Source: JBIKVP01 sp044356745
GTDB taxonomy: Bacteria; Pseudomonadota; Alphaproteobacteria; Rhizobiales; Beijerinckiaceae
DNA length: 28,627 bases
NCBI GenBank assembly: GCA_044356745.1
Contig: JBIKVP010000022.1
Span: 1 to 28,627, forward strand
Direction: 5' to 3'
The notes under the pieces: generated by a model
Seen by the model: the letters and a program-made list of their open reading frames with translations, nothing else
Database searches by the model: none
Told to the model about the DNA's origin: nothing
Part shown: one piece after another, positions 1 through 8,090 of the stretch
Numbering within the stretch: position 1 is the stretch's first letter
Layout: each line of letters opens with the position of its first letter
Translations under genes and position numbers: made by a program

Positions 1-1
1 T

Positions 2-124
2 CGTGAAGGCCATCCTTGGCTTCCTGAATACCACTTTTCCGCAAAAAGCACGATTATGGGTTGACCGCCTATCCGATAACTTCAAAATACTTCAGACACC
101 AACTCTTCAAATGTGAGGGGTATA
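2..124. repeat. Left arm of a perfect 123-bp inverted repeat (probable IS end)
   Basis: Bases 2-124 are the exact reverse complement of 28505-28627. Identity stops abruptly at 125 (G here, T at the equivalent base of the other arm), after the shared bases GGGGTATA. Different flanks beyond a sharp boundary are what two copies of one mobile element inserted at different sites would give. The reading frame inside the repeat ends 8 bp before the boundary, as is usual for the transposase end of an IS. The rest of the element lies outside the window. Confidence 0.85.
3..116 (+). CDS. C-terminal end of a probable transposase (partial, runs off the left edge)
   Basis: An open frame enters from the left edge and stops at the TGA at 114-116, giving about 37 residues ending in LSDNFKILQTPTLQM. 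The arrangement, a basic aromatic helix followed by a SDNFK/R-type motif close to the C-terminus, resembles what I recall of IS630-family transposases. That family inserts at TA dinucleotides, which fits the TATA at the repeat boundary. This is recall from a short tail only, and IS5-type elements with a TA target remain possible. The upstream catalytic DDE part is not in the window. Confidence 0.45.
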   Translation: MKAILGFLNTTFPQKARLWVDRLSDNFKILQTPTLQM

Positions 125-164
125 GTACGGTTTTGTTAGGCAAGATTGAGGCCGTAGCACTACT

Positions 165-671
165 TTATTGTGAGACAACAAGTGCCCAGAACACACCATA
201 CTTTGAATTGTTGGTATAACTTGTTGCAATACCCATACGGGTTGCGTGAGGAGAAAGCATGATCCGATTATGTTCTGGAGAGTCGCGCCACCCTGAAAAC
301 GCCTCTGCTAAAGTGTGATAACCAGCTGATAAATTAGCGCCTGCATCTTTTACACCGGATGCAAGAAGTGTTTTCTTGAGCAGCTCGGCAGAACGGGTTT
401 TATTCTCGCGCGCCATACCATCCGCTTCATGCTGTGCAGTCACTTGGAGGGATGGATCAAATATGAGCGGCTTGAGACCTTTATTCATACGATACGCTGA
501 AATCATCGCACGAGCTGCTTCTTGATCAACCTGCGCCGAATGAGATGCGAGAGAGCGATACATCGCGGGTTGCGTGTTTGGCTGTGGTGTTGTCTGGCAT
601 CCTGAAAGACCCAAAGAAGATAAAACACCCGCGATAAAGGCACTACAGGTCATAAGGTTAGCTCCAGTCAT
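165..671 (-). CDS. CAP-domain (SCP/PR1-like) lipoprotein
   Basis: 168 residues. The N-terminus is a short lipoprotein signal: a hydrophobic stretch at residues 8-21, then the lipobox LSGC with Cys25 as the probable lipidated residue. Residues about 50-166 form a CAP/SCP domain: the helix AMISAYRMNKGLKPL, HEADGMA around His81, GANLSAGY around 111-118, and the family-typical GWRDSPEHNRIML with His134, then MGIA. CAP proteins are exported; in bacteria their molecular role is mostly unknown, so none is assigned. The ATG at 669-671 is preceded by AAAGGA about 9 nt upstream and lies 5 nt beyond the stop of the mechanosensitive channel gene, so the two are probably co-transcribed. An alternative start at Met7 would still keep the lipobox. 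Confidence 0.85.
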   Translation of the reverse strand: MTGANLMTCSAFIAGVLSSLGLSGCQTTPQPNTQPAMYRSLASHSAQVDQEAARAMISAYRMNKGLKPLIFDPSLQVTAQHEADGMARENKTRSAELLKKTLLASGVKDAGANLSAGYHTLAEAFSGWRDSPEHNRIMLSPHATRMGIATSYTNNSKYGVFWALVVSQ

Positions 672-676
672 GGTTT

Positions 677-3370
677 TTAATCCTTTGACTTCTTGTCAGG
701 CATCAAATTTTGCTTTGCTTCACGCATACGCCGCCGTTGTGCCGATTTACCATCAGCTAACTTTTGTTCATGCTCATGCTCAATGGCCTCTGCAATATGT
801 TCAAGTGTGTTTTCCAAGCGATCTAATCCGATCAAATTCATATTAGATGTTGGTAGTGGCAATGGTGAAATGCTCAAGCTTTGAAGATTAGAGAAAATTG
901 CAAAGTGCAGGTCACTTGAAATAAGTGCCGCCATATCAACGTTGGCGATGAATGCAATTAATTCAAAATCTAGCATTGTGTCATGAATTTTTTTGAAGAA
1001 AACCTTTGGAGCAGGATCGCTGAGCACATCTGCATTTTTGCTTGCCACTTCAAGCATCATCGCTCTGACTTGTTGTGGATCAGAAGTGCGCGGAACGCTC
1101 AACGGAATAACCACGCGCCCAAGTTTATTTTTACGCATCCGATTTTTAACAACAGCCGTAATCAAGTTTGCGTTGGGAACCATAACCATAGCGCGGTCAA
1201 AGGTTTCAATTTCCGTGGCACGCACATTAATTTGCCGCACATAACCCTCAACATCACCGGCAACGATCAGATCATCGACACGGATCGGGCGCTCCCATAA
1301 TAAAATTAATCCTGAAACGAAATTTCCAACAATCGATTGTAATCCAAAACCTATACCGACTGAAAGCGCACCTGCAACAATTGTGATTTTATCAAGACTG
1401 AGCCCCAATTGTGCAAAAGCCAACATGACTGCGACCAGTACACCAAGATAGCCAAAAGCGGTTTTAATCGAATTACGCAGCCCTGAATCAAGATTGGTAG
1501 ATGGTAGATAGGTTTTATCAAGCCAACGCTGAAGCCCTCTTGTTGCCACTAAACCTAAAACGAAAAAAATAATCGCTGTCAGCACAGCAGAAACGGAAAT
1601 CGTTACATCCCCAATTTTAAAGCCAAAGAACGCTGTTTTTACGGATGACCATAAACTGTCTGTCTCAAAACCCCATGGCGCTAAAACCAAAATTGCAGCA
1701 AGCGTTATCAGCAAAAGGCGCGTTAAGCCTGTCATAATAACGCTAATCTGTTGCAGTGAGCGCTTGCGCACACCAACATTCAATTGAATGGCAAGAGAGA
1801 GACGTGTGTCGCCGCTAATACTGTTGCCAATGAGATCTTGGCTGATATTCAATCCAAACAACAATAAGACACAAACGAGTGAAATCCAGACGGTCTGATC
1901 CATAAGGAATTCAGCGAGCGTGATATATCCACTGACGATACAGATCACAATTGCAACCATAATGCCCCACGCGATCAAGCGTAAAGGGCCGCCAAATTGA
2001 ACAGTCGGCGGTACGTAAGGCCCTAAACATGCAGTGTCTTCTGAAGGTGCGGCCTGATTTAATTTGCGTAAAACACCCATGCATGTGACGGCAAAAACAA
2101 GCGTGAATGCGCCACGCCATACAACGATGAGAGGCGTTGAAGCAGCAGTTGCCTGCAACATTGCTTCACCGATTTTATTAAAGCTAACGATGAATGCGAT
2201 AGACACAGCAAGATGATGGATCAAGTTGGCGGATTGATCTTGAACATCAATATAGCGCCAATGAGGGATATCTGGTGCAAGAAGCGCATCAGAGAGCGCT
2301 CGTACAAATGCAATGAAAACCACTGTGCTCAAAATCGCGGTAATCACTGGAAAAACACGTGGCGGTGTCAAACCTGTTAGCTGCAACCCATTGAAAATAA
2401 AATAACATCCCAAACCGATGGGAACAACACGCAAAAATATATGCGCCAAAGCTGCAAGCGCAATACGTGAGCGCGCTGGACTATGTTGCACGGGATTACG
2501 CAGGACAACTTTGGTTTGAAGATAACGTCGTAAAAACGTCATTCCAAGAGCGAGCAAAAAAGAAGCAAAGAGCAATATTCCACGACGATCCGTAAGACGT
2601 TCTCCAAAAGAATGAATCCAATCCCCTTGAATGAGACGAATAGCCGACATGTCTTGAGAGAAGTTTTTAATAACACCAAGCCATAGATCCGGCACAAGCG
2701 GACTTGTATGCTGCTCTAATAAAACTTTACGAAATGCAGAGCGCTTGCGTTGAGATAATGTTGTAGCCTGTTGCTCAGCTTGAACCAGCAAAGCATTTCC
2801 GAGTTTTTGACCTTCTAATGCCTCCTTTAAATCTTTCTCACGCTCAGTACGCTCAAGGGAAAGTTCAGGACTTTCCATGGGAGATTTATCATCTGGTTTA
2901 GGGCCAAGCTGATCAAGTCGCGCTTTGGCTGCCTCAACTTTTGGCTCCGAATCTAAAATAAAACGACGCAAACTTTCAATTAAAGGCGGAAGACGGGCAC
3001 GGAATCGCTCAATTTCCCCTTCTGAAATATCATCACGCTTGAGCGCTGCTTCAATCCGATCAAGATCAGCGCGAATGGGATCAAGGATTGCCCGAAACGA
3101 TAATACCGGCGTTTCAGTGGACGGGGTTATGAGTGGAGGCGTGGCGATAGGAGCAGGTACAACAGGCGCCTTTTCGGTTGGAGATTGCAAGAATCCAGGC
3201 GATGTTTGCGCCTGAAGCGGAATGATAGCTGTTATTAGCGCTAATACAGCAAATGTTATAAAGATATAAACATATCTATATATGTGCATGAACCGTTTGA
3301 GGGTTACATTACAATATGTTGCCCATTCAAGAAGCTGACTATAAATGGTGTAAAAAGGTTTGATTCGCAT
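677..3370 (-). CDS. MscS-family mechanosensitive ion channel, long form with periplasmic N-terminal domain
   Basis: 897 residues, far longer than E. coli MscS (286 aa) and of the size of multidomain MscS/MscK-type channels. An N-terminal signal sequence (hydrophobic about 30-50, cleavage near LQAQ-T) is followed by a charged, probably coiled-coil periplasmic region (about 80-230, DUF3772-like). About ten membrane segments follow (about 260-690). The conserved pore and beta domain begin near residue 662: the glycine/alanine-rich pore helix GALSVGIGFGLQSIVGNFVSG, then LLWERPIRVDD, and VPNANL near 732. These channels release solutes under hypoosmotic stress from the inner membrane. The start is uncertain: the ATG at 3370 has no clear Shine-Dalgarno, and Met28 (ATG at 3287-3289) would also place the signal peptide correctly. 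The C-terminal tail is basic and charged. Confidence 0.93.
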   Translation of the reverse strand: MRIKPFYTIYSQLLEWATYCNVTLKRFMHIYRYVYIFITFAVLALITAIIPLQAQTSPGFLQSPTEKAPVVPAPIATPPLITPSTETPVLSFRAILDPIRADLDRIEAALKRDDISEGEIERFRARLPPLIESLRRFILDSEPKVEAAKARLDQLGPKPDDKSPMESPELSLERTEREKDLKEALEGQKLGNALLVQAEQQATTLSQRKRSAFRKVLLEQHTSPLVPDLWLGVIKNFSQDMSAIRLIQGDWIHSFGERLTDRRGILLFASFLLALGMTFLRRYLQTKVVLRNPVQHSPARSRIALAALAHIFLRVVPIGLGCYFIFNGLQLTGLTPPRVFPVITAILSTVVFIAFVRALSDALLAPDIPHWRYIDVQDQSANLIHHLAVSIAFIVSFNKIGEAMLQATAASTPLIVVWRGAFTLVFAVTCMGVLRKLNQAAPSEDTACLGPYVPPTVQFGGPLRLIAWGIMVAIVICIVSGYITLAEFLMDQTVWISLVCVLLLFGLNISQDLIGNSISGDTRLSLAIQLNVGVRKRSLQQISVIMTGLTRLLLITLAAILVLAPWGFETDSLWSSVKTAFFGFKIGDVTISVSAVLTAIIFFVLGLVATRGLQRWLDKTYLPSTNLDSGLRNSIKTAFGYLGVLVAVMLAFAQLGLSLDKITIVAGALSVGIGFGLQSIVGNFVSGLILLWERPIRVDDLIVAGDVEGYVRQINVRATEIETFDRAMVMVPNANLITAVVKNRMRKNKLGRVVIPLSVPRTSDPQQVRAMMLEVASKNADVLSDPAPKVFFKKIHDTMLDFELIAFIANVDMAALISSDLHFAIFSNLQSLSISPLPLPTSNMNLIGLDRLENTLEHIAEAIEHEHEQKLADGKSAQRRRMREAKQNLMPDKKSKD

Positions 3371-3378
3371 TTTTCAAG

Positions 3379-3402
3379 CTTTGCCCATAGATTGGGGCAA
3401 AG
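3379..3402 (-). other. Perfect 8-bp stem-loop just upstream of the MscS-type gene
   Basis: CTTTGCCC at 3379-3386 pairs perfectly with GGGCAAAG at 3395-3402 around an 8-nt loop. It lies 8 nt before the first possible ATG (3370) of the channel gene and downstream of the 2-hydroxyacid dehydrogenase. No U-run follows on either strand, so it is not a standard intrinsic terminator. It may be a leader structure or may block readthrough from the dehydrogenase gene. Confidence 0.5.
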
Positions 3403-3462
3403 GCAAGACGATCTAATCACGCGCTAAAAAGCACAAAGAATCCACATCTGATGCCAACTTGT

Positions 3463-4461
3463 TTAAAGCATACTCGGGAGTACGCGATCAGGTGGACGAT
3501 GCCCATCCATAAATGCGCGAATATTGATGATGACTTTTTCACCCATATCAACACGACCTTCAATCGTGGCCGAACCCATATGCGGCAATATAACAACCTT
3601 GCCGGCTTTGGCTAAGCGTACAAGACGCGGATTGACCGCAGGTTCGTGCTCAAACACATCAAGTCCTGCACCGGCGATTTCACCCGCTTCAAGCATACGC
3701 GCCATCGCATTTTCATCGATAATCTCGCCACGCGCCGAGTTAATGATAATGGCATCATGCTTGATCAGTTTGAGTCGGCGTGATGACAAGAGGTGATAGG
3801 TGGCTGGTGTGTGCGGACAGTTCACTGAGATAATGTCCATGCGTGCGAGCATTTGATCAAGTGATTCCCAATATGTCGCTTCAAGTGCGTTTTCGATATC
3901 ATCATCGACACGGCGACGATTATGATAATGGATCGACAAACCAAAAGAATGCGCGCGCTTTGCAAGCGCTTGTCCAATGCGTCCCATACCAATAATTCCG
4001 AGGCGCTTTCCGGTAATACGGCGACCGAGCATCCACATCGGCGACCAGCCATTCCATTCACCTTCAGGCAGCACGCGCGCACCTTCTGCAATGCGTCTTG
4101 ATACAGCCAGAATAAGTGCCATGGTCATATCCGCTGTATCAGCAGTGAGTACACTGGGTGTATTTGTCACCATAATTCCGCGCGCAACAGCAGCCTGAAC
4201 ATCAATGTTATCAAAGCCATTACCAAAGTTTGCAATCAATTTGAGGCGATCACCTGCCTGAGCTAAAAGTGATGCATCAATTTTATCTGTCACTGTTGGC
4301 ACAAGCACATCTGCGTGCTGCATGGCGTGAATGAGTTGTTCACGGTTTAAAATGACATCATCCGCATTTAAATGCGTATCGAACAACTCGCACATCCGTG
4401 TCTCAATCACATCCGGTAAACGGCGTGTAATGACAACGGTGGGCTTGGCACGATGTGGCAT
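3463..4461 (-). CDS. D-2-hydroxyacid dehydrogenase (glyoxylate/hydroxypyruvate reductase-like)
   Basis: 332 residues, normal length for the D-isomer-specific 2-hydroxyacid dehydrogenases, which interconvert 2-oxoacids and D-2-hydroxyacids with NAD(P)H. The nucleotide-binding fold is clear: GIIGMGRIG at 155-163, and NRRR after the second strand (181-184), whose arginines suggest a preference for NADP(H). The catalytic trio is visible as Arg244 (NSARGE), Glu273 (EHEP) and His294 (LPHMGSAT). The substrate-loop region FGNGFDNID (79-87) is of the glyoxylate/hydroxypyruvate reductase or D-glycerate dehydrogenase type. The substrate cannot be fixed from sequence, and other members act on formate or phosphoglycerate. 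The gene diverges from an SH3-domain protein, an arrangement I recall in other Hyphomicrobiales. Confidence 0.92.
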   Translation of the reverse strand: MPHRAKPTVVITRRLPDVIETRMCELFDTHLNADDVILNREQLIHAMQHADVLVPTVTDKIDASLLAQAGDRLKLIANFGNGFDNIDVQAAVARGIMVTNTPSVLTADTADMTMALILAVSRRIAEGARVLPEGEWNGWSPMWMLGRRITGKRLGIIGMGRIGQALAKRAHSFGLSIHYHNRRRVDDDIENALEATYWESLDQMLARMDIISVNCPHTPATYHLLSSRRLKLIKHDAIIINSARGEIIDENAMARMLEAGEIAGAGLDVFEHEPAVNPRLVRLAKAGKVVILPHMGSATIEGRVDMGEKVIINIRAFMDGHRPPDRVLPSML

Positions 4462-4641
4462 AATTTCAACCTCTCAACATAAGCCTATCCATCCTTAGCG
4501 GAAGGCTATAAAAAATCCTAGACCCAAATCTTAGAACGCGTCTAGAGTGACGTAATAAGCATCCTGTTTCAATGAATCAGACATATAGCGCTATCTGCAT
4601 TTGTCGGTACATACTTTTTTGAAACTTCTCATAAAATTGGT

Positions 4642-5250
4642 TTGAAAATGATGACACTCCATACGCGTTTATTTGACAATAACGATAATGCTTCATTGAC
4701 TCTTTTTAGTCGTCTCACCGTGAGCGGCATGATGAGCCTCACACTTTTTTTGGCCTGTTTTGTAACGCAAGATGCTATGGCACAATCAGCGCTGCCTGGT
4801 GCACAAGGCAGTGTCACAGGTTTGCCCCTGCCCCGTTATGCCAGTCTGAAATCGGATCGCGTGAACTTACGTGAAGGCCCTTCAAAAGATCATCGCACAT
4901 TATGGGTTTTTCAACGCGAAGGATTACCCGTTGAAATTACAGCTGAATTTGAAACATGGCGACGCATTCGCGACTCAGAAGGTACAGAAGGATGGGTGCT
5001 ACATTCTCTTTTGTCTGGGCGACGTTCAAGTCTTGTGACACCATGGATCAAGCTTGAGAAAAACGAACTACAACCTTTATTTGAGCGTGCAGATGATCAA
5101 GCCAAAATCTCTGCAAAGCTTCAATCAGGTGTGATCGTGAACGTGAAAAACTGCAATGGCAGTTGGTGTCGCATTACGGGGAAAGACTTTGATGGCTACA
5201 TTCGCCAGAATCGGCTTTGGGGCGTGTATCCCAATGAGCGCGTCGAATAA
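4642..5250 (+). CDS. Exported protein with bacterial SH3 domains
   Basis: About 200 residues. A signal peptide ends near residue 48 (hydrophobic 28-42, then AMA-Q). After it come two SH3b-like repeats: about 66-125 (SDRVNLREGPS, then TEGWVLHSLLSG) and about 143-193 (LQSGVIVNVKNCNGSWCRITG, then GYIRQNRLWG). Bacterial SH3 domains usually bind cell-wall or protein ligands in the periplasm; no enzymatic motif is present, and a structural or targeting role is inferred only. The longest frame starts with TTG at 4642, but ATG at 4648 or 4651 is as plausible; a start at the Met pair 30/31 would leave the signal peptide without its basic N-region. Confidence 0.85.
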   Translation: MKMMTLHTRLFDNNDNASLTLFSRLTVSGMMSLTLFLACFVTQDAMAQSALPGAQGSVTGLPLPRYASLKSDRVNLREGPSKDHRTLWVFQREGLPVEITAEFETWRRIRDSEGTEGWVLHSLLSGRRSSLVTPWIKLEKNELQPLFERADDQAKISAKLQSGVIVNVKNCNGSWCRITGKDFDGYIRQNRLWGVYPNERVE

Positions 5251-5294
5251 GACTGTATCTTTTTAATCCAAATACTTAACGCAAAATCTTCGCG

Positions 5295-5309
5295 TTAACC
5301 TTATTTTAA
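5295..5309. promoter_or_regulatory. Candidate CtrA-type box TTAA-N7-TTAA
   Basis: TTAA at 5295-5298 and TTAA at 5306-5309 are separated by exactly 7 bases, the spacing of the full binding motif of the alphaproteobacterial cell-cycle regulator CtrA. It sits about 90 bp ahead of the transglutaminase-like gene. The first TTAA also forms part of a hairpin (TTAACGC at 5276-5282 with GCGTTAA at 5292-5298). In AT-rich DNA about one such match is expected by chance in a window of this size, so this is a candidate only. Confidence 0.3.
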
Positions 5310-5399
5310 GAATTGAGGCAAGATTGCCTTAATCTCCATTGCTGCACCCGTCTACTCATGAGATGATGATTCATCTTTTGTTAACTATGTGGTGCGGCG

Positions 5400-6092
5400 T
5401 TGCGTAAAGTGTTTGGAAAATTCTCTGGTCTAGTGCTCGGTTTTAGCGCTATTTTGGCTTGCTCATTTATTATGACTAGTATGGCTTTTGCACAGACAAC
5501 AAGCCGCAATCTTCCTCATTCTGCAACAAAGACTGCTCAGAGCCGTCTTCTTGCAGCTCTACCCGCAACTGTTGCGATTGCACCTGTTGCAGAAGAAAGT
5601 CGCCCCCCCATCGGCTGGGTGCAGTTTTGTCGTGATCATGCCGCTGAATGCTCACTGAATGAAAACGAGGCAGATGTTATTACCTTAACACCTCAAGTGT
5701 GGCGTACGCTTCAAAAAGTGAATGTTGATATTAATAAAGCCGTTAACCCAATAACAGATATAGAGCATCATGGCGTTGCTGAATTGTGGTCATTTCCGCA
5801 AAATGGCAAGGGTGATTGCGAAGATTATGCCTTGCTTAAGCGCAAACAACTTTCTGATATGGGGTTGCCACGTCGAGCACTTCTGATGACAGTTGTAATT
5901 GATGAACAAGGTGGGCACGCGGTATTAACCGTGCGCACTAATCGCGGTGACTTTGTGCTCGACAACAAGCGAAACGCTATTTTATCTTGGGATGAAACGG
6001 GTTATCGTTTTGTAAAGCGTGAAGCACAGATTAAAGGTGGTTGGGTTGCAATGAATGATCCTGGCCCTGCTGTTTCTACTGCGGGACGTTAA
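5400..6092 (+). CDS. Periplasmic transglutaminase-like cysteine peptidase (BTLCP, DUF920 family)
   Basis: 230 residues. The signal peptide (hydrophobic 10-29) is cleaved near AFA-Q at 29-32. The papain/transglutaminase-like catalytic triad is visible: Cys140 in GKGDCEDYALLKR, His173 in GGHAVLTVRT, and Asp188 in FVLDNK, with the usual spacing for this bacterial family. Its best-studied member, LapG of pseudomonads, cuts a surface adhesin under cyclic-di-GMP control, but no adhesin, LapD or type I secretion gene lies nearby, so the substrate is unknown. The start is TTG at 5400, or GTG at 5409, three codons later; no strong Shine-Dalgarno decides between them. A strong terminator follows the gene. 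Confidence 0.9.
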   Translation: MRKVFGKFSGLVLGFSAILACSFIMTSMAFAQTTSRNLPHSATKTAQSRLLAALPATVAIAPVAEESRPPIGWVQFCRDHAAECSLNENEADVITLTPQVWRTLQKVNVDINKAVNPITDIEHHGVAELWSFPQNGKGDCEDYALLKRKQLSDMGLPRRALLMTVVIDEQGGHAVLTVRTNRGDFVLDNKRNAILSWDETGYRFVKREAQIKGGWVAMNDPGPAVSTAGR

Positions 6093-6119
6093 ATCCACTC
6101 ACCAATTTTAACAACGCAG

Positions 6120-6142
6120 CCCTCCTTACAGGAGGGTTTTTT
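6120..6142 (+). terminator. Rho-independent terminator of the transglutaminase-like gene
   Basis: CCCTCCT (6120-6126) and AGGAGGG (6130-6136) form a perfect 7-bp GC-rich stem with a TAC loop, followed at once by six T. It lies 28 bp after the stop codon and isolates this unit from the sit operon. Confidence 0.93.
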
Positions 6143-6224
6143 AATGCATGATCTTTTCATACACAATGCGAAGAGGTCTATATACCTCATGATACCTCAT
6201 GGCCAATCAAACTTAGCAATCAAC

Positions 6225-6252
6225 TATATTTTTAGCACTTGCTAAAAATATA
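6225..6252. promoter_or_regulatory. Perfect 13-bp palindrome, probable MntR operator of the sit operon
   Basis: TATATTTTTAGCA (6225-6237) is repeated in exact inverted orientation at 6240-6252 with CT between. The core reads TAGC-ACTT-GCTA, the same half-sites and 4-bp gap that I recall for the E. coli MntR box ahead of mntH. It lies about 55 bp upstream of sitA, where it would cover a promoter, and the operon's last gene encodes an MntR-type repressor. Binding is inferred, not shown. Confidence 0.75.
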
Positions 6253-6305
6253 TTATTGAGCTAAATCTATTTTCATAGCCAACAACTGAGGATCAAAAAA
6301 CAATT

Positions 6306-7226
6306 ATGACCAAACCATTTTTCAAAAAAGGTTATGTCGCCATTACCTTTTTAGCGGTGTTTGGTTTATCATTGGGGCAAGTTTATGCAGCAGATAAACT
6401 TAAAGCTGTAACAACGTTTACAGTTATAGCCGATATTGCCCGTAACGTTGCGGGAGATGCCGCGATTGTTGAGTCTGTGACAAAGCCTGGCGCTGAGATT
6501 CATGATTATCAGCCAACACCACAAGATATTATACGCGCCCAAAATGCCAATATTATTTTATGGAATGGCCTCAATCTTGAACGCTGGTTTGAGCGATTCT
6601 TACAAGATATCAGAGATGTACCCAATGTTGTTGTCTCTCAAGGCATTGAGCCGCTTTCCATCTATGAAGGCCCTTATTCAGGCAAACCCAATCCTCATGC
6701 TTGGATGTCAACAAAAAACGCTCTGATTTATGTTGAGAACATCCGCAAAGCATTTGTGGATGCCGATCCTAAAAATGCGACAGTTTATAATGCCAATGCG
6801 AAAGCCTACAGTGAACGAATTCGTGCGCTTCAATCAGACCTTAGTGATTCACTGAAAAACATACCCGAGCAAAAGCGTTACCTCGTCACGAGTGAAGGAG
6901 CGTTTAGCTACTTAGCAAAAGACTTAAACATGAAGGAAGTTTATCTGTGGGCCATTAATGCAGATCAGCAAGGTACACCACAGCAAGTGAGAAGAGTGAT
7001 TGATACGATCCGTCAAAGCAACATCCCAGTTGTTTTTAGTGAAAGCACGCTTTCAGATAAATACGCCAAGCAACTCGCAGCTGAAACAAATGCACTCTAT
7101 GGTGGGGTTTTATATGTCGATTCTTTAAGTGAAGCTGATGGGAATGTGCCGACCTATCTTGATCTTCTTAAAGTGACAACCAGTACAATTGCGAATGGCT
7201 TTAAAACCGCATTGGAGAAGCAATAA
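6306..7226 (+). CDS. sitA: Manganese/iron ABC transporter, periplasmic metal-binding protein
   Basis: 306 residues, cluster 9 (ZnuA/PsaA/SitA-type) binding protein. A signal peptide ends near VYA-A at about residue 29, and there is no lipobox. The metal ligands expected for the family are in place: His66 (EIHDYQPT), His131 (NPHAWMS), Glu197 (TSEGAFSYLA) and Asp272 (YVDSLSEADG). The histidine-rich loop of zinc-specific ZnuA proteins is absent, and the third ligand is Glu rather than His, which together point to Mn(II) or Fe(II). It is the first gene of the sitABCD-mntR operon, with GAGG about 14 nt ahead of the ATG and the palindromic operator upstream. It delivers metal to the SitC/SitD permease in the inner membrane. 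Confidence 0.93.
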   Translation: MTKPFFKKGYVAITFLAVFGLSLGQVYAADKLKAVTTFTVIADIARNVAGDAAIVESVTKPGAEIHDYQPTPQDIIRAQNANIILWNGLNLERWFERFLQDIRDVPNVVVSQGIEPLSIYEGPYSGKPNPHAWMSTKNALIYVENIRKAFVDADPKNATVYNANAKAYSERIRALQSDLSDSLKNIPEQKRYLVTSEGAFSYLAKDLNMKEVYLWAINADQQGTPQQVRRVIDTIRQSNIPVVFSESTLSDKYAKQLAAETNALYGGVLYVDSLSEADGNVPTYLDLLKVTTSTIANGFKTALEKQ

Positions 7227-8090
7227 GTGAATGCTTTTATTGAGTTAGACAATGTTGGTGTAACCTACTCTAACGGTCAACCCGCTCTCAAAGGTGTTAC
7301 CGCCAAGCTTCATGCTGGAACGATATGTGGTCTTGTTGGGGTCAATGGCGCAGGAAAATCAACGCTATTCAAAGCAATTATGGGATTCATCAAGCCGACG
7401 ACAGGAAGGGTGACGATCGCGGGTCAAGATGTGCGACATGCTTTGAAAAATAATTTGATCTCCTATGTTCCACAAACTGAAGACGTAGACTGGAATTTTC
7501 CTGTGCTCGTTGAAGATGTTGTGATGATGGGACGTTACGGGCACATGGGATTCTTGCGCCGTCCATCTGCTACAGACAAACGGCTTGTTGATGATGCTTT
7601 AGAACGTGTGGGTATAAGCGCTTACAAAAAACGCCAAATTGGGGAGTTAAGCGGAGGCCAGAAAAAACGCGTTTTTGTAGCGCGTGCACTTGCTCAAGGC
7701 GGACAGATTATTTTACTCGATGAACCCTTTGCCGGCGTTGATATTAAAACCGAAGATACCTTGATTGCACTCTTTCGCTCACTCGCCGCCGAGCAGCGCC
7801 TGATATTGGTTTCAACTCATAATCTGGGAAGCGTGCCTTACTTTTGCGATGAGGTGATGTTGGTCAACAAAAGTCTTTTAGCTTATGGCTCTGTTGAGAA
7901 AACGTTTACGCAAGATAATCTCAATAAAGCGTTTGGCGGGATTTTGCGTCATCATCAGCTTGTGGCATCTGATTTACATGATGACGCAGATGCACGTAGC
8001 ATCACTGTTCTGACTGATGATGAGCGCCCTCTTGTATTTTATGGCGATCAAAGTGCCCAGAAAATCACAAAATATGATGGCAAAAAATGA
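7227..8090 (+). CDS. sitB: Manganese/iron ABC transporter, ATP-binding protein
   Basis: 287 residues with all ABC ATPase motifs: Walker A GVNGAGKST (38-46), Q-loop at Gln83, signature LSGGQ (141-145), Walker B IILLDE (161-166) and the switch histidine His198. The start is a GTG directly abutting the TAA of sitA, with GGAGAAG just upstream inside the end of sitA. The 3' end overlaps sitC by 4 bp (ATGA), so translation is probably coupled. It powers import through SitC/SitD on the cytoplasmic face. The C-terminal 60 residues past the ATPase core are acidic and variable, as in other SitB/MntB-type proteins. Confidence 0.93.
   Translation: MNAFIELDNVGVTYSNGQPALKGVTAKLHAGTICGLVGVNGAGKSTLFKAIMGFIKPTTGRVTIAGQDVRHALKNNLISYVPQTEDVDWNFPVLVEDVVMMGRYGHMGFLRRPSATDKRLVDDALERVGISAYKKRQIGELSGGQKKRVFVARALAQGGQIILLDEPFAGVDIKTEDTLIALFRSLAAEQRLILVSTHNLGSVPYFCDEVMLVNKSLLAYGSVEKTFTQDNLNKAFGGILRHHQLVASDLHDDADARSITVLTDDERPLVFYGDQSAQKITKYDGKK

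Noticed and set aside
983..1300. Open frame opposite the MscS-type gene (105 codons)
   Set aside because: Antisense shadow of a clearly conserved protein; low-complexity, mixed composition and no recognisable domain.
4585..4594. ATAGCGCTAT palindrome between the dehydrogenase and SH3-protein genes
   Set aside because: Ten bases of self-complementary sequence alone is too short to call an operator, and no matching regulator is nearby.
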